Positions 15,765 to 27,099 of a DNA stretch of 64,000 bases are shown here, in pieces. The notes beneath the pieces are model-generated. The model made no database searches. It was not told the origin of the DNA and saw nothing but the letters and a program-made list of their open reading frames with translations. Position numbers and translations under genes: made by a program. How positions within the stretch are numbered: position 1 is the first letter of the stretch; each line of letters begins with the position of its first letter. Origin of the DNA: Micromonospora halophytica (GTDB taxonomy: Bacteria > Actinomycetota > Actinomycetes > Mycobacteriales > Micromonosporaceae); the NCBI RefSeq assembly GCF_900090245.1, contig NZ_FMDN01000006.1, positions 1 to 64,000 of the forward strand, written 5' to 3'.

Positions 15765-18223
15765 TGCTGCGCAGACTCACCCCGTTCCTGCTCACCCTCG
15801 TCGTGGTGGTGCTCGGCGTGACCGCGTTGGCGGCGCGTCCGGAGACCGGCGTGCCCCGACGCACCGCCGACTTCGTGGTGCTGGCCGGCGTGGCCGGGCT
15901 GCGCTGGGAGGACGTCGACCCGCAGAACACGCCGACGTTGTGGCGGATGGCCCAGCGGGGCTCGATCGGGTCGCTGTCCACCCGCTCCGCGCACCGCCCC
16001 ACCTGCCCCGTCGACGGCTGGCTCACCCTCGGTGCGGGCAGTTACGCCGCCTGGAACGGCAGCCGGCAGCAGGGCGCCTGTCCGCCGGCCAACGTCGCGA
16101 TCGAGCAGCCCGACGGGATCGGCGCCAACCTGCCGGACCAGGGCGGCGTGGTCGCCCACAACGCCGACCGGCTGCCCTGGGGTGCGGTGCCCGGTTCGCT
16201 GTCGGAGTCGGTGCGCTGCTCGGTGGCGGTCGGTCCGGGCGCCGCCGTCGCCGCCGCCCGTCCCTTCGGGCGGGTCGACCGGTACGCGGCCGAACTGCCC
16301 GAGGATCCCGCCGACCTGCTCGGCTCCTGCGTGCTCAGCATCGTCGACCTGGGCGCGGTGGCCGGCGACGACCCGGCGGTCCGGGCCGAGGAGGCGCGGG
16401 CGGCGGACGCCGCACTGGCGAAGGTGCTGGCCGCGCGCCCACCCCGCTCGCTGGTCATGGTGGCCGGGGTCTCCGACACCGAGGCGCCGTCGCGGCTGCA
16501 CGTGGTGGTCGCCGACGGGCCCGGCTGGGAAGGTGGCTGGCTCACCTCGGCCAGCACCGCCCGGGAGGGCTACCTGCAACTGGTCGACCTGGCGCCGACG
16601 GCGCTGGCCGCGCTGGGCCGGCCGATGCCCGAGCGGCTCTTCCTCGGTCGTCCGGCGGTACGGGTCGCCGAACGCCCGGACGACCTGGCCGCCGCGATCG
16701 CCGCCCCCGCCGACGCCGACCGGGAGGCCGGCGCCCAACGGAGGGTCGCCGGCTGGTTCTTCGCCCTGCTCGCCCTGGCCGAGGTGGTCCTCTTCGTGGC
16801 CGTGCTGCCGCTGCTGCGTCGGGCCCGCCGGCTCGCCGGCCCGCACAGCCCGCCGCCGGTCTCCCGACGGGTGGTGGCGATCGTCGAGTTGCTGCTGATC
16901 GCCGTCGCGCTCGCGGTGCCGGCCGCCCTGCTCGCCGACGCGGTGCCCTGGTGGCGCGGTGACGACGCGGGCTGGTGGTTCGGGCTGGTCACCGTGGCCC
17001 TGATCATCGCCACCACCGCCCTGGTGCGCTTCGCTCCCGGCCACGACCGGACCCTCGGCCCGCTCGGCGCGGTCGCCGGGCTGGCCACGCTGATCGTCGG
17101 GGCGGACGTGCTCAGCGGCGCCCGGTTGCAGCTCAACAGCGTGGTCGGCTACTCGGCCCTGGAGGGTGGCCGGTTCTCCGGCCTGGGCACCGTGGGTCTC
17201 GGGGTGTTCCTCGCCGGTTCGCTGCTCAGCGCCGGTTGGCTCGCCCAGCGGGTCCGCCGTGGCTGGCGGCCCATGGTGGTGGTCGCCGTCGGCGGCACGG
17301 CGATGCTGGTGGTCGGCAGCCCGTACCTCGGCGCGGACCCGATCGGCGCGGTGGCGCTGACCGCCGGGGTGGCCGTGGCGGCCGCGATCAGCACCGGCGG
17401 CTGGCTGACCGTGAGCCGCCTGGTCTGGGCCGGCATGGCCGGCCTCGCACTGACCGTCGGGTACGCCGTGGTGGACCTGCGCCGGCCGGCGGAGGAGCGG
17501 GGCGCGCTGGGCCGCTTCCTCGCCGCCCTCGGCGACGGCACCGGCGGGTTGACCGTGCACCGGTCCAGCACCGCGAACTTCGACACCCTGGTGAACAGCC
17601 CGCTGACCGTGCTGGCCGTGGTGGGCGCCCTGCTGGTCTGGTTCGCCCTGCTCCAGCCCTGGGGTGGGCTGATGCGGCTGTTCGGCATCTACCCGGCGGT
17701 GCGCGCCGCGATGGCCGGCACCGCGGTGGCGGCGGTGATCGGCGGGGTGCTCGGTGGCTCGGCCCTGGACGTGGCCGGGGCGGCCGGTGCCCTGGTGGTG
17801 CCGATGGCGGCACTGGCCTCGCTACGGGTGCTCGACCACTCCACCGACCGCACCCGGCCGGGGACCGGCCGGCAGCGCGGCGACGGGCCGGACGGGCCGG
17901 CCGGCGGCGGCACCCCGGACGGCACCCCGGACGGCGGCAGCGCCCCGGCCACCGGGGGGACCGACGGCGCGGACGCCGCCGGGCGGGTCCCGGGTCGAGC
18001 CGGCGTCGACGACGGTCGTGCCGAGGACGCCGCCGGCCCGTCGCCGGCCGGGGACGACCGGCGCAGCGAGGACCGTGACGGCGAGAACCGCGAGGGCGGG
18101 AACCCCGGTGCCGGCGGCCGGCCGGCGGGGGAGGGCGACACCGGGACGGGCGGGCCGGTCGTGCCCGCCGCCCGCACCCCGGACCGGGTCGCGCATCCGT
18201 CGACCGAGGTCGCGGCGGGGTGA
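15764..18223 (+). CDS. large membrane protein with alkaline-phosphatase-like N-terminal domain
   Basis: 819 residues. A signal anchor (LTPFLLTLVVVVLGVTALAA) is followed by an extracytoplasmic domain of ~280 residues resembling the alkaline phosphatase/sulfatase superfamily: TPTLWRMAQRGSIGSLSTRS early, and a late LHVVVADGPGWEGGW region. About ten transmembrane helices span residues ~325-690. A disordered Pro/Gly/Asp tail fills the last ~130 residues. The start may be ATG 15764 or GTG 15761; both overlap the glycosyltransferase stop. I do not recognise a named family. It could transfer or hydrolyse phosphate groups on surface polymers. Confidence 0.75.
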   Translation: MLRRLTPFLLTLVVVVLGVTALAARPETGVPRRTADFVVLAGVAGLRWEDVDPQNTPTLWRMAQRGSIGSLSTRSAHRPTCPVDGWLTLGAGSYAAWNGSRQQGACPPANVAIEQPDGIGANLPDQGGVVAHNADRLPWGAVPGSLSESVRCSVAVGPGAAVAAARPFGRVDRYAAELPEDPADLLGSCVLSIVDLGAVAGDDPAVRAEEARAADAALAKVLAARPPRSLVMVAGVSDTEAPSRLHVVVADGPGWEGGWLTSASTAREGYLQLVDLAPTALAALGRPMPERLFLGRPAVRVAERPDDLAAAIAAPADADREAGAQRRVAGWFFALLALAEVVLFVAVLPLLRRARRLAGPHSPPPVSRRVVAIVELLLIAVALAVPAALLADAVPWWRGDDAGWWFGLVTVALIIATTALVRFAPGHDRTLGPLGAVAGLATLIVGADVLSGARLQLNSVVGYSALEGGRFSGLGTVGLGVFLAGSLLSAGWLAQRVRRGWRPMVVVAVGGTAMLVVGSPYLGADPIGAVALTAGVAVAAAISTGGWLTVSRLVWAGMAGLALTVGYAVVDLRRPAEERGALGRFLAALGDGTGGLTVHRSSTANFDTLVNSPLTVLAVVGALLVWFALLQPWGGLMRLFGIYPAVRAAMAGTAVAAVIGGVLGGSALDVAGAAGALVVPMAALASLRVLDHSTDRTRPGTGRQRGDGPDGPAGGGTPDGTPDGGSAPATGGTDGADAAGRVPGRAGVDDGRAEDAAGPSPAGDDRRSEDRDGENREGGNPGAGGRPAGEGDTGTGGPVVPAARTPDRVAHPSTEVAAG

Positions 18224-18323
18224 CCGGTTCCGGCTCGGGACGTGCCAGGTCGGGTGCGACGCCGGGTCGGAGCGGGGGAGGTGTTACCGTGGAATCCCGT
18301 GGATCGCGTGATCACTTTGCTGA

Positions 18324-20770
<2,447 letters not shown>

Positions 20771-20787
20771 GGCGGGGTACGACGACG

Positions 20788-20820
20788 AAGGGGCCGCGCG
20801 GTGACACCGCGCGGCCCCTT
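20788..20820. terminator. bidirectional terminator
   Basis: Perfect 15-bp stem (20788-20802 with 20806-20820) and a GAC loop, flanked by AA and TT. It lies between the convergent NUDIX and TM2 genes and would stop transcription from both sides. Confidence 0.85.
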
Positions 20821-20836
20821 CCGTCTCGAGCGCCGG

Positions 20837-21091
20837 TCAGTCGCGCAGCGGCCGGCCCTGGCCGTCGACGCCGCCGTTGACCAGGATCAGGATCCCGTCG
20901 ATCAGGCCCCAGATGCTGCCGATGCCGCAGGTCACCAGCGTCACGACGAGCTGAATCACGCCGGTCTTGGTGTCGCCCATGTAGAACCGGCCGACGCCGA
21001 AGCCGCCGAGGAGGATCTGCAGGATGCCCGCGACGACCTTGCTCTTGTCGGAGATGCCCTGCGGGTACTGCGGGTAAGGAGGAGCGGTCAT
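20837..21091 (-). CDS. TM2-domain membrane protein
   Basis: 84 residues. A short Pro/Tyr-rich N-terminus (MTAPPYPQYPQG) precedes the TM2 domain, two membrane helices around GGFGVGRFYMGDTKTGVIQL and GIGSIWGLIDGILIL. The ATG at 21091 was preferred to a longer ORF that would start in the divergent intergenic region. Role unknown, as for most bacterial TM2 proteins. It stands alone, divergent from ald. Confidence 0.85.
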   Translation of the reverse strand: MTAPPYPQYPQGISDKSKVVAGILQILLGGFGVGRFYMGDTKTGVIQLVVTLVTCGIGSIWGLIDGILILVNGGVDGQGRPLRD

Positions 21092-21282
21092 GGAGCGACA
21101 CCTTAGTGATCCACTGCGATCCTGTCGGCAGCGCCACCCCGGCGCTGGGACGATCAGCGGGAAACACTGTCCTGACAGCTGAGGGTGGTCTCCGCCGTCG
21201 GCCCGGTCGACGCCTGACACTTCGTCAGGACGACCGGGCACCGGATGTCACAGTGCTGGCTCCTGGGACGCACCCGCACGCC

Positions 21283-21288
21283 TAGACT
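21283..21288 (+). promoter_or_regulatory. possible -10 box of the ald promoter
   Basis: TAGACT fits the actinobacterial TAnnnT -10 pattern and lies in the 292-base gap between the divergent TM2 and ald genes. No convincing -35 element is visible. Nothing else stands out in this gap. Confidence 0.3.
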
Positions 21289-21383
21289 GCCGCCGGCGGG
21301 ACCGGTCGACCGCGCCGGCAATGGGGCCGGCGCGGGGCCGAGCAGTCGGGGAGTGAGCAGCCCCGGAGAGAGGTGTCTGCATC

Positions 21384-22499
21384 GTGAAGGTCGGAATCCC
21401 ACGCGAGGTCAAGAACCACGAGTACCGCGTGGCGATCACGCCGGCGGGCGTCAACGAGTTCACCCGCCACGGGCACGAGGTCTTCGTCGAGTCCGGCGCA
21501 GGCGTCGGGTCCAGCATCACCGATGACGAGTTCGCCGCGGCCGGCGCCAAGATCCTGGCCACCGCCGACGAGGTGTGGGACACCGCGGAGCTGGTGCTCA
21601 AGGTCAAGGAGCCGATCGCCGAGGAGTACCACCGGATGCGCGAGGGGCAGGTGCTCTTCACCTACCTGCACCTGGCCGCGTCGAAGGAGTGCACCGACGC
21701 GCTGGTCGACCGCAAGGTCACCGGCATCGCGTACGAGACCGTCGAGCTGCCCGACCGGTCCCTGCCGCTGCTCGCCCCGATGTCCGAGGTGGCCGGCCGG
21801 CTCGCCCCGCAGGTGGGCGCGTTCTACATGATGCGCACCGGTGGCGGTCGGGGTGTGCTGCCCGGCGGCGTCTCCGGCGTGTACGCGGCGAAGACCGTCG
21901 TCATCGGCGCCGGTGTCTCCGGCCTGAACGCCGCCGCCATCGCGCTCGGCCTGCAGTCCGAGGTGCTGCTGCTGGACAAGAACGTCGCCCGGCTGCGCCA
22001 GGCCGACGCCATTTACCGGGGGCACCTGCAGACGGTCGCCTCCAACGCGTACGAGATCGAGCGGGCGGTGCTCGACGCCGACCTGGTCATCGGTGCGGTG
22101 CTGGTGCCGGGCGCGAAGGCCCCGAAGCTCATCTCCAACGAGCTGGTCTCCCGGATGAAGCCGGGCAGCGTGCTCGTCGACATCGCCATCGACCAGGGCG
22201 GCTGCTTCGAGGACTCGCGGCCCACCACGCACGCCGACCCGGTGTACAAGGTGCACGACTCGATCTTCTACTGCGTGGCGAACATGCCCGGCGCGGTGCC
22301 GAACACCAGCACCTACGCGCTGACCAACGTCACCCTGCCGTACGCGCTGGAGCTGGCCAACCAGGGCTGGCGGCAGGCGCTGCGCAACGATCCGGCCCTG
22401 GCCCTGGGCCTGAACACCCACGACGGGCAGGTCGTCTACGGCCCCGTCGCCGACGCGCACGGCATGGCGACCCTGCCGCTGGCCGAGGTGCTGGCCTGA
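21384..22499 (+). CDS. ald: alanine dehydrogenase
   Basis: 371 residues, family-typical length. The N-terminal signature is [19 protein letters not shown]. The substrate Lys/His region is at VLKVKEP and TYLHLA. The NAD-binding Rossmann motif [19 protein letters not shown] is near 173. It interconverts L-alanine with pyruvate plus ammonia using NAD. Start GTG at 21384, with GAGAGAGGTG upstream. It has its own upstream gap, and its stop overlaps the probable CTG start of xerD. Ald before xerD matches Streptomyces. Confidence 0.96.
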   Translation: MKVGIPREVKNHEYRVAITPAGVNEFTRHGHEVFVESGAGVGSSITDDEFAAAGAKILATADEVWDTAELVLKVKEPIAEEYHRMREGQVLFTYLHLAASKECTDALVDRKVTGIAYETVELPDRSLPLLAPMSEVAGRLAPQVGAFYMMRTGGGRGVLPGGVSGVYAAKTVVIGAGVSGLNAAAIALGLQSEVLLLDKNVARLRQADAIYRGHLQTVASNAYEIERAVLDADLVIGAVLVPGAKAPKLISNELVSRMKPGSVLVDIAIDQGGCFEDSRPTTHADPVYKVHDSIFYCVANMPGAVPNTSTYALTNVTLPYALELANQGWRQALRNDPALALGLNTHDGQVVYGPVADAHGMATLPLAEVLA

Positions 22500-23494
22500 C
22501 CGCGACGCAGGAGCGGGCCGGCGAGGGCGGGGGCGGGGAGCCCGCGCCGGCCCTGCGCCGTGCCGTGCGTGGCTACCTCGACCACCTGACCGTCGAGCGC
22601 GGCCTCTCGGCGAACACGCTGGCGTCGTACCGCCGGGACCTGGAGCGGTACCTGGCCACCCTGGCGGCGGCCGGCGTCACCGACCTCGCCGTCGTCGGTC
22701 CCGGCCTCGTCGAGTCGCACCTGGCCCGGCTGCGTGCCGGCGACGACGGGCATCCGCCGCTGGCGGTCTCCTCCGCCGCCCGGGCCGCCTCCGCCGTGCG
22801 TGGGCTGCACCGCTTCGCCCTGCGCGAGGGGATGGCCGGCGCGGACCCCAGCCGGGACGTCCGCCCGCCCACCCCGCCGCGCCGGCTGCCCCGGGCGCTG
22901 CCGGTGGACGACGTGGTCCGGCTGCTGGAGACCGCCGGTCCGGTGGACGCCACCGGCGACGGCGCGGCACTCGCGCTGCGTGACCGGGCGTTGCTGGAGT
23001 TCCTGTACGGCACCGGCGCGCGCATCTCCGAGGCGGTCGGCGCGGCGGTCGACGACCTCGACGTCGACGAGGGCACCGCGACCCTGCGCGGCAAGGGCGG
23101 CCGTACCCGGCTGGTGCCGATCGGCGGGTACGCCGTGGCGGCGCTGCGCGCCTGGCTGGTGCGGGCCCGTCCCGGACTTGTCGCCGCCGGGCGGGGCACG
23201 TCGGCGGTCTTCGTCAACGCCCGCGGTGGCGCGCTCACCCGCCAGGGCGCCTGGACCATCCTGCGCCGGGCCGCCCAGCGGGCCGGTCTGCCGGTGGACG
23301 GGCCGCACGCGGTCTCCCCGCACACCCTGCGCCACTCGTACGCCACCCACCTGCTCGACGGCGGCGCCGACGTGCGGGTCGTGCAGGAACTGCTCGGTCA
23401 CGCCTCGGTGACCACCACCCAGGTGTACACGCTGGTGACCGTGGACCGGCTGCGCGAGGTGTACGCCACCGCGCACCCCCGCGCCCTCGGCTGA
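22496..23494 (+). CDS. xerD: tyrosine recombinase XerD
   Basis: About 332 residues. The N-terminal SAM-like domain is at [20 protein letters not shown]. The catalytic domain carries the Arg in GTGARISEA, the Lys region [19 protein letters not shown] (His-x-x-Arg), [12 protein letters not shown] (His) and the Tyr nucleophile in QVYT. It resolves chromosome dimers at dif with XerC. I see no ATG, GTG or TTG before the domain with a ribosome site; a CTG at 22496 overlaps the ald stop (CTGA) and has GAGGTG 5 bases upstream. The alternative is GTG 22565, which has no such site. Confidence 0.92.
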   Translation: MTATQERAGEGGGGEPAPALRRAVRGYLDHLTVERGLSANTLASYRRDLERYLATLAAAGVTDLAVVGPGLVESHLARLRAGDDGHPPLAVSSAARAASAVRGLHRFALREGMAGADPSRDVRPPTPPRRLPRALPVDDVVRLLETAGPVDATGDGAALALRDRALLEFLYGTGARISEAVGAAVDDLDVDEGTATLRGKGGRTRLVPIGGYAVAALRAWLVRARPGLVAAGRGTSAVFVNARGGALTRQGAWTILRRAAQRAGLPVDGPHAVSPHTLRHSYATHLLDGGADVRVVQELLGHASVTTTQVYTLVTVDRLREVYATAHPRALG

Positions 23495-23673
23495 CGTGCG
23501 GGAGCGCACCCGGCCGACACGCCGGACCGGTACCGAACGCGCCGCTGGTCGGTGGCGTAGAGTCGGTTTCGGCGCGGACCTCCTGGGAGCGACATCCGGG
23601 GTGCGCAGCGGCGCCGCGAAGGACGTCGGACGGCTCCGACGCCGGGTGGTCGTCGGGAGGGGGCAACGAGGAC

Positions 23674-24597
23674 ATGGCTGGCAACGGTGACCGTGCCGAC
23701 GCCTGGACGTCGGAGCTCCGCGAGCAGCAGGCGTCGCTCGGCGCCGACCTGGGTCCGGCCGACCCGGCCGCCTACACGATGCGCAAGCCGATCCCCGAGC
23801 CGATGCCCACCGACCGGCACGGCCCGGCGCGGATCATCGCGATGGCCAACCAGAAGGGCGGCGTCGGCAAGACCACCACCACCATCAACCTGGGCGCCGC
23901 GCTCGCCGAGTACGGCCGCAAGGTGCTGCTGGTCGACTTCGACCCGCAGGGCGCGCTCTCGGTGGGGCTCGGCGTCAACCCGCACAACCTCGACCTGTCG
24001 GTCTACAACCTGCTCATGCAGGACGACGTCACCGCCGAGGACGTCCTGATCAAGACCGACGTCGCCGGGCTGCACCTGCTGCCGGCCAACATCGACCTCT
24101 CCGCCGCCGAGATCCAGCTGGTGAACGAGGTCGCCCGGGAGATGGCCCTGGCGCGGGTGCTGCGCAGCGTCCGCAAGGAGTACGACTTCATCCTGATCGA
24201 CTGCCAGCCCTCGCTGGGCCTGCTGGCGATCAACGCGCTGACCGTCGCGCACGGGGTGCTCATCCCGCTGGAGTGCGAGTTCTTCAGCCTCCGCGGCGTG
24301 GCGCTGCTGCTGGACACCATCGACAAGGTACGCGAGCGGCTCAACTTCGACCTGGAGCTCGAAGGCATCCTCGCCACCATGTACGACAGCCGCACCACCC
24401 ACTGCCGGCAGGTGCTCCAGCGGGTGGTCGAGGCGTTCGGCGACAAGGTCTACCAGACCGTGATCACCAAGACGGTCAAGTTCCCCGAGTCCACCGTGGC
24501 CGGGGCCCCCATCACCACCCTCGACCCGGCCTCCTCCGGTGCCCGCAACTACCGGCAGCTGGCCCGTGAGGTGATCGCCGCCCAAGCCGACCGGTAG
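23674..24597 (+). CDS. parA: ParA/Soj-family ATPase
   Basis: 307 residues. The deviant Walker A is NQKGGVGKTTTTINLG near residue 59. Walker A-prime is VDFDPQGALSVGLG and Walker B FILIDCQPSLG. It lies directly upstream of scpA-scpB, as in Streptomyces and Mycobacterium (Rv1708), which is the second ParA type rather than the one beside parB. It probably helps condensin loading or chromosome organisation; no parB partner is in the window. The ATG is preceded by ACGAGGA. A TAGAGT box at 23558-23563 may be its -10. Confidence 0.92.
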   Translation: MAGNGDRADAWTSELREQQASLGADLGPADPAAYTMRKPIPEPMPTDRHGPARIIAMANQKGGVGKTTTTINLGAALAEYGRKVLLVDFDPQGALSVGLGVNPHNLDLSVYNLLMQDDVTAEDVLIKTDVAGLHLLPANIDLSAAEIQLVNEVAREMALARVLRSVRKEYDFILIDCQPSLGLLAINALTVAHGVLIPLECEFFSLRGVALLLDTIDKVRERLNFDLELEGILATMYDSRTTHCRQVLQRVVEAFGDKVYQTVITKTVKFPESTVAGAPITTLDPASSGARNYRQLAREVIAAQADR

Positions 24598-24638
24598 CCG
24601 GAGCGCTGGACGTCCGCGACGTGGACTACGGTCTTCCG

Positions 24639-25718
24639 GTGACCGCGCCACCCCTCGACCCGCCCGCGACGCCGCAGCAGCCGCCCGTGGTGGCGGCCGA
24701 GGCCGCCGCCGAGGTGGCGACGGACGCGGCAGGTGTGCCGGCGGCGGAGCAGAGCAGCGGTTTCACCGTCCGGCTGGCGAACTTCACCGGCCCCTTCGAC
24801 CTGCTGCTGCAACTGATCAGCAAGCACAAGCTCGACGTCACCGAGGTGGCGCTGCACCGGGTCACCGACGAGTTCATCGCCTACATCCGGGCCATGGGCG
24901 ACCAGTGGGACCTCGACGAGACCAGCGAGTTCCTGCTGATCGCGGCCACCCTGCTGGACCTGAAGGCGGCCCGGCTGCTGCCCGCCGCCGAGGTGGAGGA
25001 CGAGGAGGACCTCGCTCTGCTGGAGGCGCGGGACCTGCTCTTCGCCCGGCTGTTGCAGTACAAGGCGTACAAGGAGGCGGCGGCGCACATCGCCGCGCTG
25101 GAGGCGGTCGGCGGCCGCCGGTACCCGCGTGCGGTCACCCTGGAGCCCCGCTACGCCGAGGCGCTGCCGGACCTGGTGCTCGGCATCGGCCCGGAGCGGC
25201 TGCGGGCGCTGGCCGTGCGGGCGATGACCCCGAAGCCGACGCCCGAGGTGTCCATCGCGCACGTGCACATGGTCCGGGTCAGTGTCCGGGAACACGCCGA
25301 GATCATCACCGGGCGGCTGCGCCGTGCCGGCACGGCCACCTTCTCGCAGCTCTGCGCCGACTGCGAGATCACCCTGGAGGTGGTGGCCCGGTTCCTCGCG
25401 CTGCTGGAGCTGTACCGGCAAGGGCTGGTCGTCTTCGTCCAGGAGCAGGCTCTGGAGGAGCTGACCGTACAGTGGACCGGCCCCGCCGAGGGCGACACCG
25501 AACTGCACGTCGACGAGTACGCCGGCGCTCCCGCCGAACCCGCTCCCGCCGAACCCGCCGCCGGCCCGTTGATCACGGACCCGGCTGGTGCCGGCCCGTC
25601 CGCGGGGCCGTCCGCCGGCCCGTCGGCCGTGGACGCGGCTGGTGCCGGGCCGTCCGCCGTCCCGCCGCCGGCCGTCCCGCCGCCGGCCGTCCCGCCGCCG
25701 GCCGTCCCGCCGTCGTGA
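24639..25718 (+). CDS. scpA: segregation and condensation protein A
   Basis: About 359 residues, a kleisin that bridges SMC heads together with ScpB. The core begins FTVRLANFTGPFDLLLQLIS near residue 43. The C-terminal winged-helix part contains RRAGTATFSQLCADCEITLEVVARFLALLELYRQG-type sequence near 235-270. A 90-residue tail is Ala/Pro-rich and ends in four tandem 15-bp repeats (25656-25715) encoding AVPPP units. The GTG at 24639 has a TACGGT box 7 bases upstream, suggesting a leaderless start; GTG 24621 is the in-frame alternative. Confidence 0.93.
   Translation: MTAPPLDPPATPQQPPVVAAEAAAEVATDAAGVPAAEQSSGFTVRLANFTGPFDLLLQLISKHKLDVTEVALHRVTDEFIAYIRAMGDQWDLDETSEFLLIAATLLDLKAARLLPAAEVEDEEDLALLEARDLLFARLLQYKAYKEAAAHIAALEAVGGRRYPRAVTLEPRYAEALPDLVLGIGPERLRALAVRAMTPKPTPEVSIAHVHMVRVSVREHAEIITGRLRRAGTATFSQLCADCEITLEVVARFLALLELYRQGLVVFVQEQALEELTVQWTGPAEGDTELHVDEYAGAPAEPAPAEPAAGPLITDPAGAGPSAGPSAGPSAVDAAGAGPSAVPPPAVPPPAVPPPAVPPS
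25656..25715 (+). repeat. four tandem 15-bp repeats at the scpA 3' end
   Basis: Units GCCGTCCCGCCGCCG at 25656, 25671 and 25686, with a last variant copy at 25701. They encode AVPPP and run directly into the stop codon. Confidence 0.9.
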
Positions 25719-25756
25719 CCGGCCGACGTCGTCGTGATCGACTCCGTTGCGGGGAC

Positions 25757-25789
25757 GTGGCGGTGTCGGAGCGACCCGGACACCGCCAC
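25757..25789 (+). terminator. hairpin between scpA and scpB
   Basis: An 11-bp perfect stem (25757-25767 with 25779-25789) and an 11-base loop in the 145-base gap. It lacks a T-run. It could be a weak terminator or an mRNA-stability element that lowers scpB expression relative to scpA. Confidence 0.55.
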
Positions 25790-25863
25790 ATCGCGGACCT
25801 GGAGTGGATCATGTCGCCTCACCCGGGGCGCAGCAGCCGAGGAGCCGATGGAGGAGGAACAGG

Positions 25864-27099
25864 GTGACCAGTGACGAGGAGCGCCGGAACTCGCTGGCCG
25901 ACCAGGCCGCCGCCTGGATCCCCCCGTGGCAGCGCCCCACTCCGCCGAAAGAGCCCACCCCCGACCCCGCCGCTGCCGACTCCGACCCCGCCGCCGACGC
26001 TGCCACCCGCGACTCCGGCCCCGTCGCTGGCGATGCTGCCACCCGCGACTCCGACACCGCTGCCGGCGATGCTGCCACCTCCGGCCCCGCCAATGCCGCC
26101 GGCGCTGCCAACCCCGACCCGGCCACCGCCGCCTCGTCGTCCGCCTCGCGGGCCGAGCCTGAGATCTTGGACACTTACCGTTCGTCAGGAACAGGAACTG
26201 TCCAAGATCTTGCCGCCGCCACCGTCTCAGCGCTGCCCACCGGGCCCGCCACGACCCGTGACGGCGAGCCGGTGGAGTCTGCCGACGTTGGTGTGCCCGG
26301 CGTGGAGCGGGCTGGCGTGGGCCCGGACCGGGTTGCGCTGCGCGGTGACGGTGAACCGGCGGAGCCGGCCGACGCCGGGGTGCCCGGCGTCGAGCCGGCC
26401 GGCGTGGGCCGGGACCTGGTTGCGCTGCCCGACGCCGGCCCCGACGGCGCCGAGCCGGCCGGGGACCTGCCGGCGGAGAGCACCGCGGCGGGCGTACCGG
26501 GGAAGCGGGGACGGCGGCGGGTGACGCCCGCGCCGGAGCCGGCGCCGGTGCTGGACGACGCCGAGCTGCGCGGCGCGTTGGAGGCGATCCTGCTGGTGGT
26601 GGACGAGCCGGTCAGCGAGTTGACCCTCGCCCAGGTGCTGGAGCAGTCCCCGGAGCGGATCGGCCCGATGCTGGACGAGATCGCCGCCGGGTACACCGCA
26701 GCCGGGCACGGCTTCGAGCTGCGTCGGGCCGCGGGTGGCTGGCGTCTCTACACCCGGCCGGAATACGCGACCTACGTCGAGCGGTTCGTGCTGGACGGGC
26801 AGTCGGTGCGGCTGACCCAGGCCGCTCTGGAGACGCTCGCGGTGATCGCCTACCGGCAGCCGGTGACCCGTTCGCGGATCGCGGCCATCCGGGGTGTGAA
26901 CTCCGACGGGGTGATCCGTACCCTGGTCTCCCGCGGGCTGGTCGAGGAGTGCGGCGCCGAACCGGACAGCGGGGCGTTCCTCTACCGGACCACCACGATG
27001 TTCCTGGAGAAGCTGGGGCTGAACTCGGTCGCCGATCTTCCCCCGCTCGCCCCGTTCCTCCCCGACGACGTAGAAGAGCTTGCCGATGCGACGCGATGA
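25864..27099 (+). CDS. scpB: segregation and condensation protein B with long low-complexity N-terminus
   Basis: 411 residues; ScpB is normally about 180-220. The conserved core begins DDAELRGALEAILLVVDEPV near residue 233 and contains LTQAALETLAVIAYRQPVTR and IRGVNSDGVIRTLVSRGLV. The ~200 residues before it are Ala/Asp/Pro-rich, with repeats around AATRDSG and GVPGVE. Part of this extension (residues ~100-116) is encoded by an AT-richer palindrome at 26162-26210. The GTG at 25864 follows GGAGGAACAGG. ScpB dimerises and binds ScpA in the SMC complex. It overlaps rluB. Confidence 0.92.
   Translation: MTSDEERRNSLADQAAAWIPPWQRPTPPKEPTPDPAAADSDPAADAATRDSGPVAGDAATRDSDTAAGDAATSGPANAAGAANPDPATAASSSASRAEPEILDTYRSSGTGTVQDLAAATVSALPTGPATTRDGEPVESADVGVPGVERAGVGPDRVALRGDGEPAEPADAGVPGVEPAGVGRDLVALPDAGPDGAEPAGDLPAESTAAGVPGKRGRRRVTPAPEPAPVLDDAELRGALEAILLVVDEPVSELTLAQVLEQSPERIGPMLDEIAAGYTAAGHGFELRRAAGGWRLYTRPEYATYVERFVLDGQSVRLTQAALETLAVIAYRQPVTRSRIAAIRGVNSDGVIRTLVSRGLVEECGAEPDSGAFLYRTTTMFLEKLGLNSVADLPPLAPFLPDDVEELADATR
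26162..26210. repeat. palindromic insert inside scpB
   Basis: A perfect 12-bp inverted repeat AGATCTTGGACA / TGTCCAAGATCT (26162-26173 and 26199-26210). Partial pairing continues inward (GTTC/GAAC) to a 5-base loop. It is clearly AT-richer than the surrounding coding DNA. It keeps the reading frame and adds residues around ILDTYRSSGTGTVQDL. It looks like a small mobile palindromic (REP or MITE-like) element. Confidence 0.75.
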
